A DNA stretch of 64,000 nt. Source: Streptomyces sp. 11x1 (GTDB lineage Bacteria > Actinomycetota > Actinomycetes > Streptomycetales > Streptomycetaceae). The number at the start of each line of letters is the position of its first letter. Position 1 is the first letter of the stretch. A program made the position numbers and the translations under genes. This document shows, piece by piece, positions 41,160-49,449 of this stretch. The notes under the pieces are model-generated. The model saw nothing but the letters and a program-made list of their open reading frames with translations. It ran no database searches and was not told the origin of the DNA. The stretch spans positions 8,333,001 to 8,397,000 of the forward strand of contig NZ_CP122458.1 of assembly GCF_032598905.1 (NCBI RefSeq). Reading direction: 5' to 3'.

Positions 41160-42032
41160 TTACGAGTCGCTCTCGTCCGGGGAGTCGTCGTCCTTGTCCT
41201 GGGCCTCGAAGCCGCCGCCGACCGTGAGGTCCTCGCCGCCCGCCTTCGCGGTCATCGTGTAGCGGTCGTCACTCGCGTCACGGCCGCCGCGCTCATGGTT
41301 GTACTGCCCGGCGAAGACGAACTCGCCCTTCGGGACCGTGCGTCCGTCCTTGAGCACCCAGGTGTAGACCAGGAACCCGTCGCCCTCCTCGACCGTGAGG
41401 TCGAAGTCCTGCTCCGGCAACGACCGCCAGGCACCGGACGAGGAGACCCCGCCGGTCTGGGCGATCCTCAGCTGGACGGTCAGCTCGGTGAGCTGTTCGC
41501 TCGTCCTCAGGGTGAGGTTGCTCTGCGCCCAGAAATCGTTGCTGTGCGGGTCGACCGCGCCGTCGGACCGGAGCGGCCCGTCCTCCTCGCTGTTCGAGGT
41601 GGGCAGCTTCGGCACCGGCGTGCCCTTGGGCGACGGGCTGTTCGACGGCGTCGAGCCGGGCTTCTCCTCGCGCTTCCCGTCGGCGCTCGGGGTCGGGCGG
41701 TCCGGCGGGAGCGGGGCGCGGCTGGTCGCGCCGGGGGAGTCGACCGGAGTCGGGGAGACCACGACCGTCCGGTCGGCGGGGGGCGTCGGTTCGCCCTTCA
41801 CCGCGGAGGCGACCGCGTAGCCGCCGACCGCGAGCACACCCGCGACACCGGCCGTGGCGGTGACCACCCGCACCCAGCCCCACAGCGGCGGCCGGGTCGC
41901 CCCGCGGCTCCGGCGCTCCTCGGGGGCGGCCATACCGCGCTCGATCCGGGCCAGGATGCGGGCGCGGTCGGGCTCGTGCGTCTCGGCCGACTCGCGCAGC
42001 CGGGCGCGCAGCTCCTCGTGCACGTCCCTCAT
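41160..42032 (-). CDS. Membrane protein coupled to SigE-family sigma factor, possible anti-sigma factor
   Basis: A 290-residue protein. Residues 1-50 are cytoplasmic and helical (DVHEELRARLRESAETHEPDRARILARIERGM), residues about 53-78 form one membrane segment (VRVVTATAGVAGVLAVGGYAVAS), then a Pro/Ser/Thr linker leads to an outer beta-rich domain of about 130 residues (FWAQSNLTLRTSEQLTELTVQLRI, DFDLTVEEGDGFLVYTWVL). Start 42032 overlaps the sigma gene stop by ATGA. This one-pass layout with a sigma partner suits an anti-sigma factor that senses an outside signal; the outer domain looks able to bind a ligand. No zinc-finger motif is seen. Confidence 0.75.
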   Translation of the reverse strand: MRDVHEELRARLRESAETHEPDRARILARIERGMAAPEERRSRGATRPPLWGWVRVVTATAGVAGVLAVGGYAVASAVKGEPTPPADRTVVVSPTPVDSPGATSRAPLPPDRPTPSADGKREEKPGSTPSNSPSPKGTPVPKLPTSNSEEDGPLRSDGAVDPHSNDFWAQSNLTLRTSEQLTELTVQLRIAQTGGVSSSGAWRSLPEQDFDLTVEEGDGFLVYTWVLKDGRTVPKGEFVFAGQYNHERGGRDASDDRYTMTAKAGGEDLTVGGGFEAQDKDDDSPDESDS

Positions 42033-42631
42033 CGGTCCCTTCCTCCGGTGCCGGTCACTCCCGCGCGGGTCACGCGCGGCTTCGTGGCGCCCCCGCCCGC
42101 GATGCCCGCGTGCATCCGCCGCGGCGCGTCCTCGGTGCCGAGCAGCTTCTGCAACTCGGCCATCCCCTTGGACGTCTGGCTCTTCACCGTACCGACCGAG
42201 ACGCCGAGGGCGAGCGCCGTGTCCTTCTCCGAGAGGTCGAAGGCGTGGCGCAGGACCACACAGGCCCGCTTGCGGAACGGCAGCCTGCGCAGCGCCGACT
42301 GGACGTCGACCGCGCCGGGCACATCGGGATTCTCGGTCTTCTCCTCGCGCTGCGACCAGAACAGCGTGACCCTGCGGCGCTCACGGACCGCGCTGCGGAT
42401 CCGGGTGCGGGCCAGATTGGCGACGACGCCACGGGCGTACGCCACCGGATGGTCCGCCGCGCGGACCCGGTCCCAGCGGTGCCACATCGCGAGCAACGCG
42501 TCCGCGGCCAGGTCGTCGGCGGCATCCGCCTCACCCGTCAACAGGTGTGCGAGGCGCGACAGTTCGGCATAGTGCCGTTCGAAGAAGGCGTGGAACTCCA
42601 CGGAGGCTGCGTCGTCGACGACTGTGCCCAC
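42029..42631 (-). CDS. SigE-family ECF RNA polymerase sigma factor
   Basis: About 200 residues from GTG 42631, preferred over ATG 42658 because AGAGAGG lies five bases upstream. Region 2 is FHAFFERHYAELSRLAHLLTGEADAADDLA with LLAMWHRWDRV. Region 4 is ALRRLPFRKRACVVLRHAFDLSEKDTALALGVSVGTVKSQTSKGMAEL, seen here in pieces up to 20 residues such as EKDTALALGVSVGTVKSQTS. It would direct polymerase to ECF promoters. Matching ECF-like elements occur upstream of PL3 (41075-41101) and the second PL9 (38240-38266), making these plausible targets. Confidence 0.9.
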   Translation of the reverse strand: MGTVVDDAASVEFHAFFERHYAELSRLAHLLTGEADAADDLAADALLAMWHRWDRVRAADHPVAYARGVVANLARTRIRSAVRERRRVTLFWSQREEKTENPDVPGAVDVQSALRRLPFRKRACVVLRHAFDLSEKDTALALGVSVGTVKSQTSKGMAELQKLLGTEDAPRRMHAGIAGGGATKPRVTRAGVTGTGGRDR

Positions 42632-42843
42632 GGGGACCTCTCTTCTCGCTGCGGCCACAGCAGCCGAGCCGGCTGGCTGTGCGTGTCATGTGGATGACAT
42701 GTGATCGTCCGGGGTCGACCCCCGACGAGATCCGGAAGAGTAGCAGTGATCGTGAAGGGGGTTCGTACGCGGCTTCGAACGCCGTCTTGCAGGGAGAACT
42801 CCGATTCCGTAACACGGAGAAAACCTGAATCGGGTTCAACAGG

Positions 42844-42874
42844 GGAACAATCCAGCCAGCATCCGCGCGTAGTC
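42844..42874 (+). promoter_or_regulatory. Possible ECF-type promoter ahead of NCS2 permease
   Basis: GGAAC (42844-42848) with CGTAGTC at 42868-42874 resembles the GGAAC..GTC form of stress-sigma promoters and ends 26 bases before the start codon. Spacing is a little long, so this is tentative. Confidence 0.3.
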
Positions 42875-42900
42875 CACGCATGTCACTAGGAGCACCGTTC

Positions 42901-44352
42901 ATGTCCGACGCACAGAAGGTGGCCGACCGACCCGCAGTCGAGCCCCCCGGGGCGAACAGCGTCGATCGCTTCTTCAAGATCAGCGCCCGGGGGTCCACCT
43001 TCGCCCGTGAGATACGCGGCGGCTTCGCCACGTTCTTCACGATGGCGTACATCCTTGTCCTGAATCCCATCATCCTCGGCAGCGCGAAGGACAAGTACGG
43101 CCACACCCTCGACGGCGCCGAACTCGTCACCGCCACCGCCCTCGTGGCCGCGGTGATGACGATCATCATGGGCGTCGGAGGAAACCTTCCTCTCGCGCTC
43201 GCCGCGGGCCTCGGCCTCAACGCGGTCGTCGCCTTCCAGATAGCCCCGCTGATGAGCTGGTCCGACGCGATGGGCCTGGTCGTCCTGGAGGGCCTGCTGA
43301 TCTGCGTCCTGGTGGTCACCGGCCTGCGCGAGGCCGTGATGCACGCCATTCCGCAGCCGCTGAAGCAGGCGATCAGCGTCGGCATCGGCCTGTTCATCGC
43401 CTTCATCGGCTTCGTGGACGCCGGGTTCGTCACCCGCATCCCGGACATCGCGAACACCACCGTGCCGGTCCAGCTCGGTGCCGGCGGCGCGCTGTCCGGC
43501 TGGCCCATCCTGGTCTTCTGCGCCGGCGTGCTGCTGACCGTCGCGCTGCTCGCCCGCAAGGTGAAGGGCGCCATCCTGATCAGCATTCTGACGATGACGG
43601 TCGTTGCGATCGTGATCAACTCGGTGGCCGACATCAAGAGCTGGGGCCTGACCACCCCGAAGGTCCCCGACGACATCGTCGCCGCCCCCGAGTTCGGACT
43701 GATCGGTGACTTCAGCCTCTTCGGCTCGTTCGGGGAGACCACCGTCATCACGGTCGTCCTGCTGATCTTCACCCTGCTGCTCTCGGACTTCTTCGACACC
43801 ATGGGCACGGTCGTCGGCATCACCGCCGAGGCGGGCCTGCTCGACGAGGAGGGCAAGGTCCCGAACCTCGGCCGGGTCCTCCTCATCGACGGTGCGGCGG
43901 CCGTCGCGGGCGGCGCCTCCTCCTCGTCCTCCGCGACCTCCTACATCGAGTCCGCGGCCGGCGTCGGCGAGGGCGCCCGCACCGGCCTCTCCAACCTGAT
44001 CACCGGCGGCCTCTTCGCGGTGGCGCTCTTCCTCACCCCGCTGCTGACCATCGTCCCCATGCAGGCCGCCGCGCCCGCGCTCGTCGCCGTCGGCTTCCTG
44101 ATGATGACCCAGGTCAAGAACATCGACTGGGACAAGTACGAGATAGCCATCCCGGCGTTCCTCACCATCGCGGTGATGCCGTTCACGTACTCCATCACCA
44201 ACGGCATCGGCGCGGGCTTCCTCGCCTTCGTCCTCATCAAGACGGTCCTCGGCAAGGCGAAGGAGATCCACTGGCTGCTGTGGGCCACCTCGGCGCTGTT
44301 CCTGGTGTACTTCGCGATCAACCCGATCCAGCAGCTGTTCGGCGTGAAGTAG
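42901..44352 (+). CDS. NCS2-family purine permease (AzgA/GhxP-like)
   Basis: A 483-residue transporter with about 12-14 membrane segments. EIRGGFATFFTMAYILVLNP is the start signature of the AzgA branch, which imports hypoxanthine, guanine or adenine by proton symport. Further motifs are GGNLPLALAAGLGLNAVVAF, LLLSDFFDTMGTVVG, and GGASSSSSATSYIESAAGVGEGARTGLS, which carry the substrate-site acidic and polar residues. ATG 42901 has TAGGAG upstream. It stands alone and ends in a terminator shared with the opposing PBP gene. Confidence 0.92.
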   Translation: MSDAQKVADRPAVEPPGANSVDRFFKISARGSTFAREIRGGFATFFTMAYILVLNPIILGSAKDKYGHTLDGAELVTATALVAAVMTIIMGVGGNLPLALAAGLGLNAVVAFQIAPLMSWSDAMGLVVLEGLLICVLVVTGLREAVMHAIPQPLKQAISVGIGLFIAFIGFVDAGFVTRIPDIANTTVPVQLGAGGALSGWPILVFCAGVLLTVALLARKVKGAILISILTMTVVAIVINSVADIKSWGLTTPKVPDDIVAAPEFGLIGDFSLFGSFGETTVITVVLLIFTLLLSDFFDTMGTVVGITAEAGLLDEEGKVPNLGRVLLIDGAAAVAGGASSSSSATSYIESAAGVGEGARTGLSNLITGGLFAVALFLTPLLTIVPMQAAAPALVAVGFLMMTQVKNIDWDKYEIAIPAFLTIAVMPFTYSITNGIGAGFLAFVLIKTVLGKAKEIHWLLWATSALFLVYFAINPIQQLFGVK

Positions 44353-44367
44353 CCGAAGCCGAAGGCG

Positions 44368-44404
44368 AAGGGCCGCCCTCCGGGGGGAGTGAGGGCGGCC
44401 CTTC
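44368..44404. terminator. Bidirectional terminator between NCS2 and PBP genes
   Basis: AAGGGCCGCCCTC and GAGGGCGGCCCTT pair around CGGGGGGAGT. It lies 16 bp after the permease stop and 35 bp from the stop of the opposing gene. Confidence 0.88.
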
Positions 44405-44438
44405 CTATTCAGGTGGTTCCTGGTGGACCCGTGGTCCT

Positions 44439-45890
44439 TCAGCCCTTCAACGCCGCCTCCATCACGGCCTTCGCGACCGGCGCGGCCAACCCGTTGCCGC
44501 TGACCTCCGAGCGCGCCGCGTTCGACTGCTCGACGACGACCGCGACGGCGACCTCCTTGCCGTCGGCCTTCGCGTACGACGTGAACCAGGCGTACGGCGT
44601 CTTGCTGTTGTTCTCGCCGTGCTGGGCCGTACCTGTCTTGCCGCCCACCGTCGCCCCGCTGATGCGCGCGTTGGTGCCGGTGCCGTCCTCGACGACCGTC
44701 CGCATCGCCGACTGCAACTGCTCGGCGGTGTCGGAGCTCATGATCTCCTTCGAGTCCGCCCCCGAGTCGTAGTCCTCCAGGACGTCGCCACCGCCGTTGG
44801 TGATCTGCGACACCATGTGCGGCGCGACCAGCTCACCGCCGTTGGCTATCGCCGCCGACACCATCGCCATCTGGAGCGGCGTCGCGGTGACGTCGTACTG
44901 ACCGATGCCTGTCAGAGCCGTGGAGGGCCTGTTCATGCCCGAGGGATAGACGCTCTCGTACGCCCGCACCGGCACGTCCTGCGCCTGGTCGTTGAAACCG
45001 AACTTCTCGGCGGTCACCCGCACCTTGTCCTGACCGAGGTCGACGGCCATCTTCGCGAAGACGTTGTTGCACGAGTACTGCAGCGCCGTACGGATCGTGG
45101 CGTTCTCGCAGGGCGCGCTCGGGTTCTCGTTGGACAGCTCCGTCTCGGTGTCCGGGAGCGTGTACGGGTCCGGGCTGACCGTCTTCTCGTCCACCGAGCC
45201 GTACAGCCCGTCCTCCAGCGCGGCCGCCGCCACGACCAGCTTGAACGTCGACCCCGGCGGCAGCGGCTGGCGCAGCGCCCGGTTGGTCAGCGGCTTGTCC
45301 GGGTCCGCGTTGAGCTTCTTCCACGCCGTACCGGCGGTGCCCGCGTCGGTGAGCGCGGACGGGTCGTACGAGGGTGTCGACACCACCGCGAGGATCCTGC
45401 CCGTCTTCGGGTCGATCGCGACGGCCGCGCCCTTCTTGTCGCCGAGCGCGTCGTACGCCGCCTTCTGCACGGCAGGGTCGATCGTGGTGATCACATTGCC
45501 CGGCTCGGCGTGCTGCCCGGTGACCGTGTCCATCACGGTCTTCAGCCGCAGGTCGGTGCCGTCGAGCAGATCCTGGTAGACGCCCTCCAGCTGCGTGGGC
45601 GCGTAGGCCTGCGAGGCGTAGCCGGTGACCGCCGCGTACAGCTCGCCGTCCTTGTACGTGCGCTTGTACGCGAGGTCGCTGTTCTCGGTGCGGGCCGAAC
45701 CGGTGATCGAGTCGCCCGCCACGATGATGTTCCCGAGCGGGTCGGCGTACATCCGGATCGCGTTGCGCCGGTTGTTCTGGTCGTCCGCGAGCGCCGTCCC
45801 CTCGTAGAACTGCACCCATGTCGCCCTGACCAACAGGGCGAGCACGAGCAGCAGGGTGAAGACGGCGGAGCGCCTGATCGTCTTGTTCAT
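44439..45890 (-). CDS. Penicillin-binding protein 2-type transpeptidase
   Basis: A 483-residue class B PBP with one N-terminal membrane anchor (AVFTLLLVLALLVRAT) and the enzyme outside the membrane. The dimerisation domain is followed by transpeptidase motifs: SxxK in PLPPGSTFKLVVAAA, SxN in YSCNNVFAKMA, and KTG in GGKTGTAQHGENNS. It crosslinks peptidoglycan, normally with an SEDS glycosyltransferase such as RodA/FtsW; no such gene is adjacent. A single-copy PbpA in Streptomyces lies next to rodA and a protein kinase, so this is probably an extra paralogue. Confidence 0.92.
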   Translation of the reverse strand: MNKTIRRSAVFTLLLVLALLVRATWVQFYEGTALADDQNNRRNAIRMYADPLGNIIVAGDSITGSARTENSDLAYKRTYKDGELYAAVTGYASQAYAPTQLEGVYQDLLDGTDLRLKTVMDTVTGQHAEPGNVITTIDPAVQKAAYDALGDKKGAAVAIDPKTGRILAVVSTPSYDPSALTDAGTAGTAWKKLNADPDKPLTNRALRQPLPPGSTFKLVVAAAALEDGLYGSVDEKTVSPDPYTLPDTETELSNENPSAPCENATIRTALQYSCNNVFAKMAVDLGQDKVRVTAEKFGFNDQAQDVPVRAYESVYPSGMNRPSTALTGIGQYDVTATPLQMAMVSAAIANGGELVAPHMVSQITNGGGDVLEDYDSGADSKEIMSSDTAEQLQSAMRTVVEDGTGTNARISGATVGGKTGTAQHGENNSKTPYAWFTSYAKADGKEVAVAVVVEQSNAARSEVSGNGLAAPVAKAVMEAALKG

Positions 45891-46008
45891 CGCACCCGGA
45901 AGGACGAGCGGGATGCGATCAGTCGTTCCCTTCGCCCGGTCTTCTCATGGGGTCTTCATGAAACCGGGCTTGCCATCGGCGCGACGGGCGGGGTCGCCCG
46001 GCGCCGGA

Positions 46009-46782
46009 TCAGAGTCTGCGGGTCGCCAGGGTCAGCCGGTCGCGGGCGTCGAAGAGGGCGTCCTTGACCAGTTGCTCGTGCGCCGGGGTCAGCCGGGCCA
46101 CCGGGACGGAGCAGCTGATCGCGTCGCGGGCCGGGGTGCGGTAGGGGATCGCCACCCCGAAGCAGCGCAGCCCCAGCGTGTTCTCCTCGCGGTCCACCGA
46201 GAACCCCTGCTCGCGGATCTGGCGCAGCTCCTCGATCAGCTGTTCCCGGTCGGTGATCGTGTGCTCCGTCAGCGCGGGCAGGGTCTCCGGGAGCAGCTTG
46301 CGGACCTGCTCGTCGGTGTGGGTGGCCAGCAACGCCTTGCCGAGCGAGGTGGAGTGGGCCGGCAGTCGGCGGCCGACCCGGGTGAAGGGGCGCAGATAGT
46401 GCTGGGACTGGCGGGTGGCCAGATAGACGACGTTGGTGCCGTCGAGCCGGGCCAGGTGGATCGTCTCCGTGGTGTCGTCCGACAGTCGGTCCAGCGTCGG
46501 CCGGGCCAGCGCCACCACCTCGTCGCCGTCGATGTACGACGTGCCCACGAGCAGCGCCCGCACGCCGATGCCGTACCGCGTGCCGGTCGCGTCGGTCTCC
46601 ACCCAACCCAGCTCCACAAGGGTGCGCAGGAGCATGTAGAGACTCGACTTGGGATATCCGACGGCTTCCTGGACCGCCGCCAGGGAATGCATACCGGGGC
46701 GCCCGGCGAAGTATTCGAGCAGCTCAACGGTCCTTACCGCCGATTTGACCTGTGCCCCGCCGCCCGTCTCCACTGCCGACAT
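46009..46782 (-). CDS. IclR-family transcriptional regulator
   Basis: A 257-residue regulator from ATG 46782; an upstream in-frame start at 46845 would add an atypical leader. Winged helix: TVELLEYFAGRPGMHSL and VGYPKSSLYMLLRTLVELGW. Effector domain: DTTETIHLARLDGTNVVYLA, RLPAHSTSLGKALLA and GLRCFGVAIPYRT. It faces the semialdehyde dehydrogenase gene across 154 bp. In this family such neighbours are usually the target, and KdgR-type IclR proteins respond to 2-keto-3-deoxygluconate. It may also control udh/kdgD, though no shared palindrome is certain. Confidence 0.9.
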   Translation of the reverse strand: MSAVETGGGAQVKSAVRTVELLEYFAGRPGMHSLAAVQEAVGYPKSSLYMLLRTLVELGWVETDATGTRYGIGVRALLVGTSYIDGDEVVALARPTLDRLSDDTTETIHLARLDGTNVVYLATRQSQHYLRPFTRVGRRLPAHSTSLGKALLATHTDEQVRKLLPETLPALTEHTITDREQLIEELRQIREQGFSVDREENTLGLRCFGVAIPYRTPARDAISCSVPVARLTPAHEQLVKDALFDARDRLTLATRRL

Positions 46783-46936
46783 CGCCCTTGACCCCTTCGT
46801 TCGGCGAGAAGCTGAAGATATAGTCTCCGACAGAATATTCATCATCAGGGACGGTGTTCAGCATATCGAACGCCGCTGGTGAATGACCCAGATATACCCC
46901 TGGGAATCGACCCAGAAATACGTGGAGGAACCCGCG
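46783..46936. promoter_or_regulatory. Divergent promoter region of iclR and semialdehyde dehydrogenase genes
   Basis: On the plus strand a near-consensus -10 TATAGT (46819-46824) has a weak TTCGTT 17 bases before it. Downstream lie the palindrome GAATATTC (46833-46840) and the imperfect inverted repeat GTTCAGCATATCGAAC (46856-46871). These are likely operator sequences for the IclR protein. The region is clearly A/T-richer than its surroundings. Confidence 0.55.
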
Positions 46937-48466
46937 GTGGCAGCAGCACCAGTCTGGAGTGTCGACCCCCGTACCGGGAAGCAGCGCGAGCAGGTTGCGG
47001 TGGAGGCCACAGCCCAGGAGGTCGACGCCGCCGTCCGCGCGGCGCACGCCGCCCGTGCCTCCCTCACCGACCGCACGGTCCGCGCGGCCTTCCTGCGCAC
47101 CGCCGCCGACCAGCTCCAGGCGGCCAAGGACCAGCTCGTCGAGGTCGCCGACGCCGAGACCGCGCTCGGCCCGGTCCGGCTCACCGGCGAACTCGCCCGC
47201 ACCTGCTACCAGCTGCGGGCCTTCGCCGACATCGTCGACGAGGGCGCCTTCCTCGACGTGGTGATCAACCACCCCGACGACACCGCCACCCCGCCCATCC
47301 CGGACCTGCGCCGTTACAAGGTCCCCCTCGGCGTCGTGGCCGTGTACTCGGCCTCCAACTTCCCCTTCGCCTTCTCCGTTCCCGGCGGTGACACGGCGAG
47401 CGCGCTGGCCGCCGGCTGCCCGGTGGTCGTCAAGGCCCACCCCGACCACCCGGCCCTGTCCGAGCTGGTCGCGATCGTGCTGCGCCGGGCCGCCGCCGAG
47501 CACGGCATCCCCGAGGGCGTCCTCGGCCTCGTGCACGGCTTCGAGGCGGGCGTCGAGCTGGTCAAGCACCCGCTCGTCACCGCCGCCGGCTTCACCGGTT
47601 CGGTACGCGGCGGCCGTGCCCTCTTCGACGCGGCGGCCGCGCGCCCCGTGCCGATCCCGTTCCACGGAGAGCTGGGCTCCCTGAACCCGGTCCTCATCAC
47701 CGAGGCCGCCGCCGCCGAGCGCGCGGAGGCGATCGGCGCCGGGCTCGCCGGGTCGATGACGCTCGGTGTCGGCCAGTTCTGCGTCAAGCCGGGCCTGGTG
47801 CTGGCGCCCGCCGGTGACGCCGGCGACCGGCTGCTCAAGTCGCTCACCGACGCGGTCAGCGACGTCGACTCCGGGGTCCTGCTGGACCACCGGATGCGTG
47901 ACAACTTCCTCGCCGGTGTCGCCGAGCGCGCCGAGCTGCCGGACGTCGAGTCGCCGGTGACCGCCGGCGCGGGCGGCGAGCACACCGTCAGCCCCGGGTT
48001 CCTGACCGTCCCGGCCGGCAGGCTGGCGGCCGAGGGCGAGCACGACCTGCTCCTGGAGGAGTGCTTCGGGCCGCTCACGGTCGTGGCCCGCTACGAGGAC
48101 GAGGACGAGGCCAAGTCGGTGCTGTCCCGGCTGCCGGGCAACCTCACCGCGACGGTGCACGTGTCGGGTGAGGAGGCGGCCGAGGGCGGGCGCGGGCCGG
48201 AACTGCTGGCCGAGCTGACGCCGCTGGCCGGGCGCGTGCTCGTGAACGGCTGGCCGACGGGTGTGGCCGTGGCCGCGGCCCAGCACCACGGTGGGCCCTA
48301 CCCGGCGACCACGTCGACGTCCACGTCGGTGGGCGGCACGGCCATCGAGCGGTGGCTGCGGCCGGTCGCCTACCAGGGGGCGCCCTCGGCGCTGCTTCCG
48401 CCGGAGCTGCGGGACGAGAACCCGCTGGGGCTGCCGCGGCGGTTCAACGGGGTTCTGGAGCGCTAG
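46937..48466 (+). CDS. 2-Ketoglutarate semialdehyde (2,5-dioxovalerate) dehydrogenase
   Basis: A 509-residue aldehyde dehydrogenase from GTG 46937, which has GGAGG eight bases upstream; the in-frame ATG at 46883 lacks this. It belongs to the KGSDH branch: GVVAVYSASNFPFAFSVPGG, CPVVVKAHPDHPALSELVA, AAGFTGSVRGGRALFDAAAA, HGELGSLNPVLI with the general base Glu, and the nucleophile Cys in VGQFCVKPGLVLAPAG. It oxidises 2-ketoglutarate semialdehyde to 2-ketoglutarate. That is the predicted product of KdgD and of the IlvD/DapA-like pair, so it is the joint last step feeding the TCA cycle. Confidence 0.92.
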   Translation: MAAAPVWSVDPRTGKQREQVAVEATAQEVDAAVRAAHAARASLTDRTVRAAFLRTAADQLQAAKDQLVEVADAETALGPVRLTGELARTCYQLRAFADIVDEGAFLDVVINHPDDTATPPIPDLRRYKVPLGVVAVYSASNFPFAFSVPGGDTASALAAGCPVVVKAHPDHPALSELVAIVLRRAAAEHGIPEGVLGLVHGFEAGVELVKHPLVTAAGFTGSVRGGRALFDAAAARPVPIPFHGELGSLNPVLITEAAAAERAEAIGAGLAGSMTLGVGQFCVKPGLVLAPAGDAGDRLLKSLTDAVSDVDSGVLLDHRMRDNFLAGVAERAELPDVESPVTAGAGGEHTVSPGFLTVPAGRLAAEGEHDLLLEECFGPLTVVARYEDEDEAKSVLSRLPGNLTATVHVSGEEAAEGGRGPELLAELTPLAGRVLVNGWPTGVAVAAAQHHGGPYPATTSTSTSVGGTAIERWLRPVAYQGAPSALLPPELRDENPLGLPRRFNGVLER

Positions 48467-48521
48467 CCCTCTGCGGGAGCGCCGTAGGCAGGGGCGCGGA
48501 TCGGGTCCGGGCTGCGCGAGC

Positions 48522-48579
48522 GTCGTGGTTGCTCGCGCCCCGCGGCGGAGCCGCTTATCGATGCAGCCCCGCGCTCCCA
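48522..48579 (+). repeat. Interspersed hairpin repeat, copy D (variant)
   Basis: GTCGTGGTTGCTCGCGCCCC with the inner repeat GCGGCGGAGCCGC, then ATGCAGCCCCGCGCTCCC. It is closest to copy B and follows the dehydrogenase gene. Confidence 0.75.
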
Positions 48580-48621
48580 AAAAGCCTGCTGATGTGGGCC
48601 GGGAGCTGCGAGAATCCCCCG

Positions 48622-49230
48622 ATGGACGTCGAGATTCCCGAACTCCCCTTCCCCCTTCGCACATATGGCCCCGATGGGCACTGGTCCTACGAGGACGGGG
48701 TGCTCACCGGATGGGCCGGTGCCCGGCAGGACCGGTTCGTGCCGCCCACGGACGAGGGGCTCGACCCGAAATCGGACGCGCCCCGGCTGCTGGGATCGCC
48801 GGAAGGGGACTTCCAGCTGATCGCCCGCGTCACCGTCGGCTTCGCCGCCGGGTTCGACGCGGGCGTGCTGTACGTGCACGTGGGGGAGCGGGCCTGGGCG
48901 AAGCTCTGCCTGGAGAACTCCCCCGACGTGCCGACCGTGTGCACGGTGGTCACCCGGGGGCATTCGGACGACGCCAACTCCTTCACCGTCGAGGGAAGTT
49001 CGGTCTGGCTCCGGGTCAGCCGCACCGGGCGCGCCTTCGCCTTCCACGCCTCCCGCGACGGCAAGCGGTGGACCTTCGTCCGCCTCTTCACCCTCGCCGG
49101 CGAGCGGGAGAGCGGCGCCGCCCTGATCGGCTTCATGACGCAGTCCCCGATGGGGGAGGGCTGCGTGGTCACCTACGACGAGATCGAGTTCCGCCCGAAC
49201 TGGCCGGAGGACCTGAGGAACGGCAGCTGA
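48622..49230 (+). CDS. DUF1349 family protein
   Basis: A 202-residue cytosolic protein from ATG 48622. The pattern GDFQLIARVTVGFAAGFDAGVLYVHVGERAWAKLCLEN, then SVWLRVSRTGRAFAFHASRDGKRWTFVRLF is that of DUF1349, a concanavalin-like beta sandwich (YeaP/regulation of enolase protein 1 type). The exposed Trp and Lys suggest sugar binding but no catalytic site is known. It lies between two repeat copies and has no operon partner. Confidence 0.88.
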   Translation: MDVEIPELPFPLRTYGPDGHWSYEDGVLTGWAGARQDRFVPPTDEGLDPKSDAPRLLGSPEGDFQLIARVTVGFAAGFDAGVLYVHVGERAWAKLCLENSPDVPTVCTVVTRGHSDDANSFTVEGSSVWLRVSRTGRAFAFHASRDGKRWTFVRLFTLAGERESGAALIGFMTQSPMGEGCVVTYDEIEFRPNWPEDLRNGS

Positions 49231-49232
49231 GG

Positions 49233-49270
49233 CCGCGCCCCGAAAGGGGCGCGGGGAACTGCGCGAGAAG
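49233..49270 (-). repeat. Interspersed hairpin repeat, copy E (reverse)
   Basis: CCGCGCCCCGAAAGGGGCGC followed by GGGGAACTGCGCGAGA: the reverse orientation of the unit, three bases after the DUF1349 stop. Confidence 0.8.
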
Positions 49271-49449
49271 TCCCACCGGAGGCGCGCTGTGGGGGGCGAA
49301 GGGGCGCAGCCCCTTGAGGGCGGGACGGGACGGGTAGGGGGGCGGGGGCGAAAGACCCTCGGCCGGGAATGAGCCGCGCTGCTTGAACGTTCATCCACGG
49401 TGGAGGCGGAGGGCGTCTCCGTCCCGTACGACCTGGAGAGAGCTGAACC

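Noticed and set aside
42080..42631. Sigma factor start at ATG 42658
   Set aside because: The ribosome site AGAGAGG is placed for GTG 42631 and would lie inside the coding region if 42658 were used.
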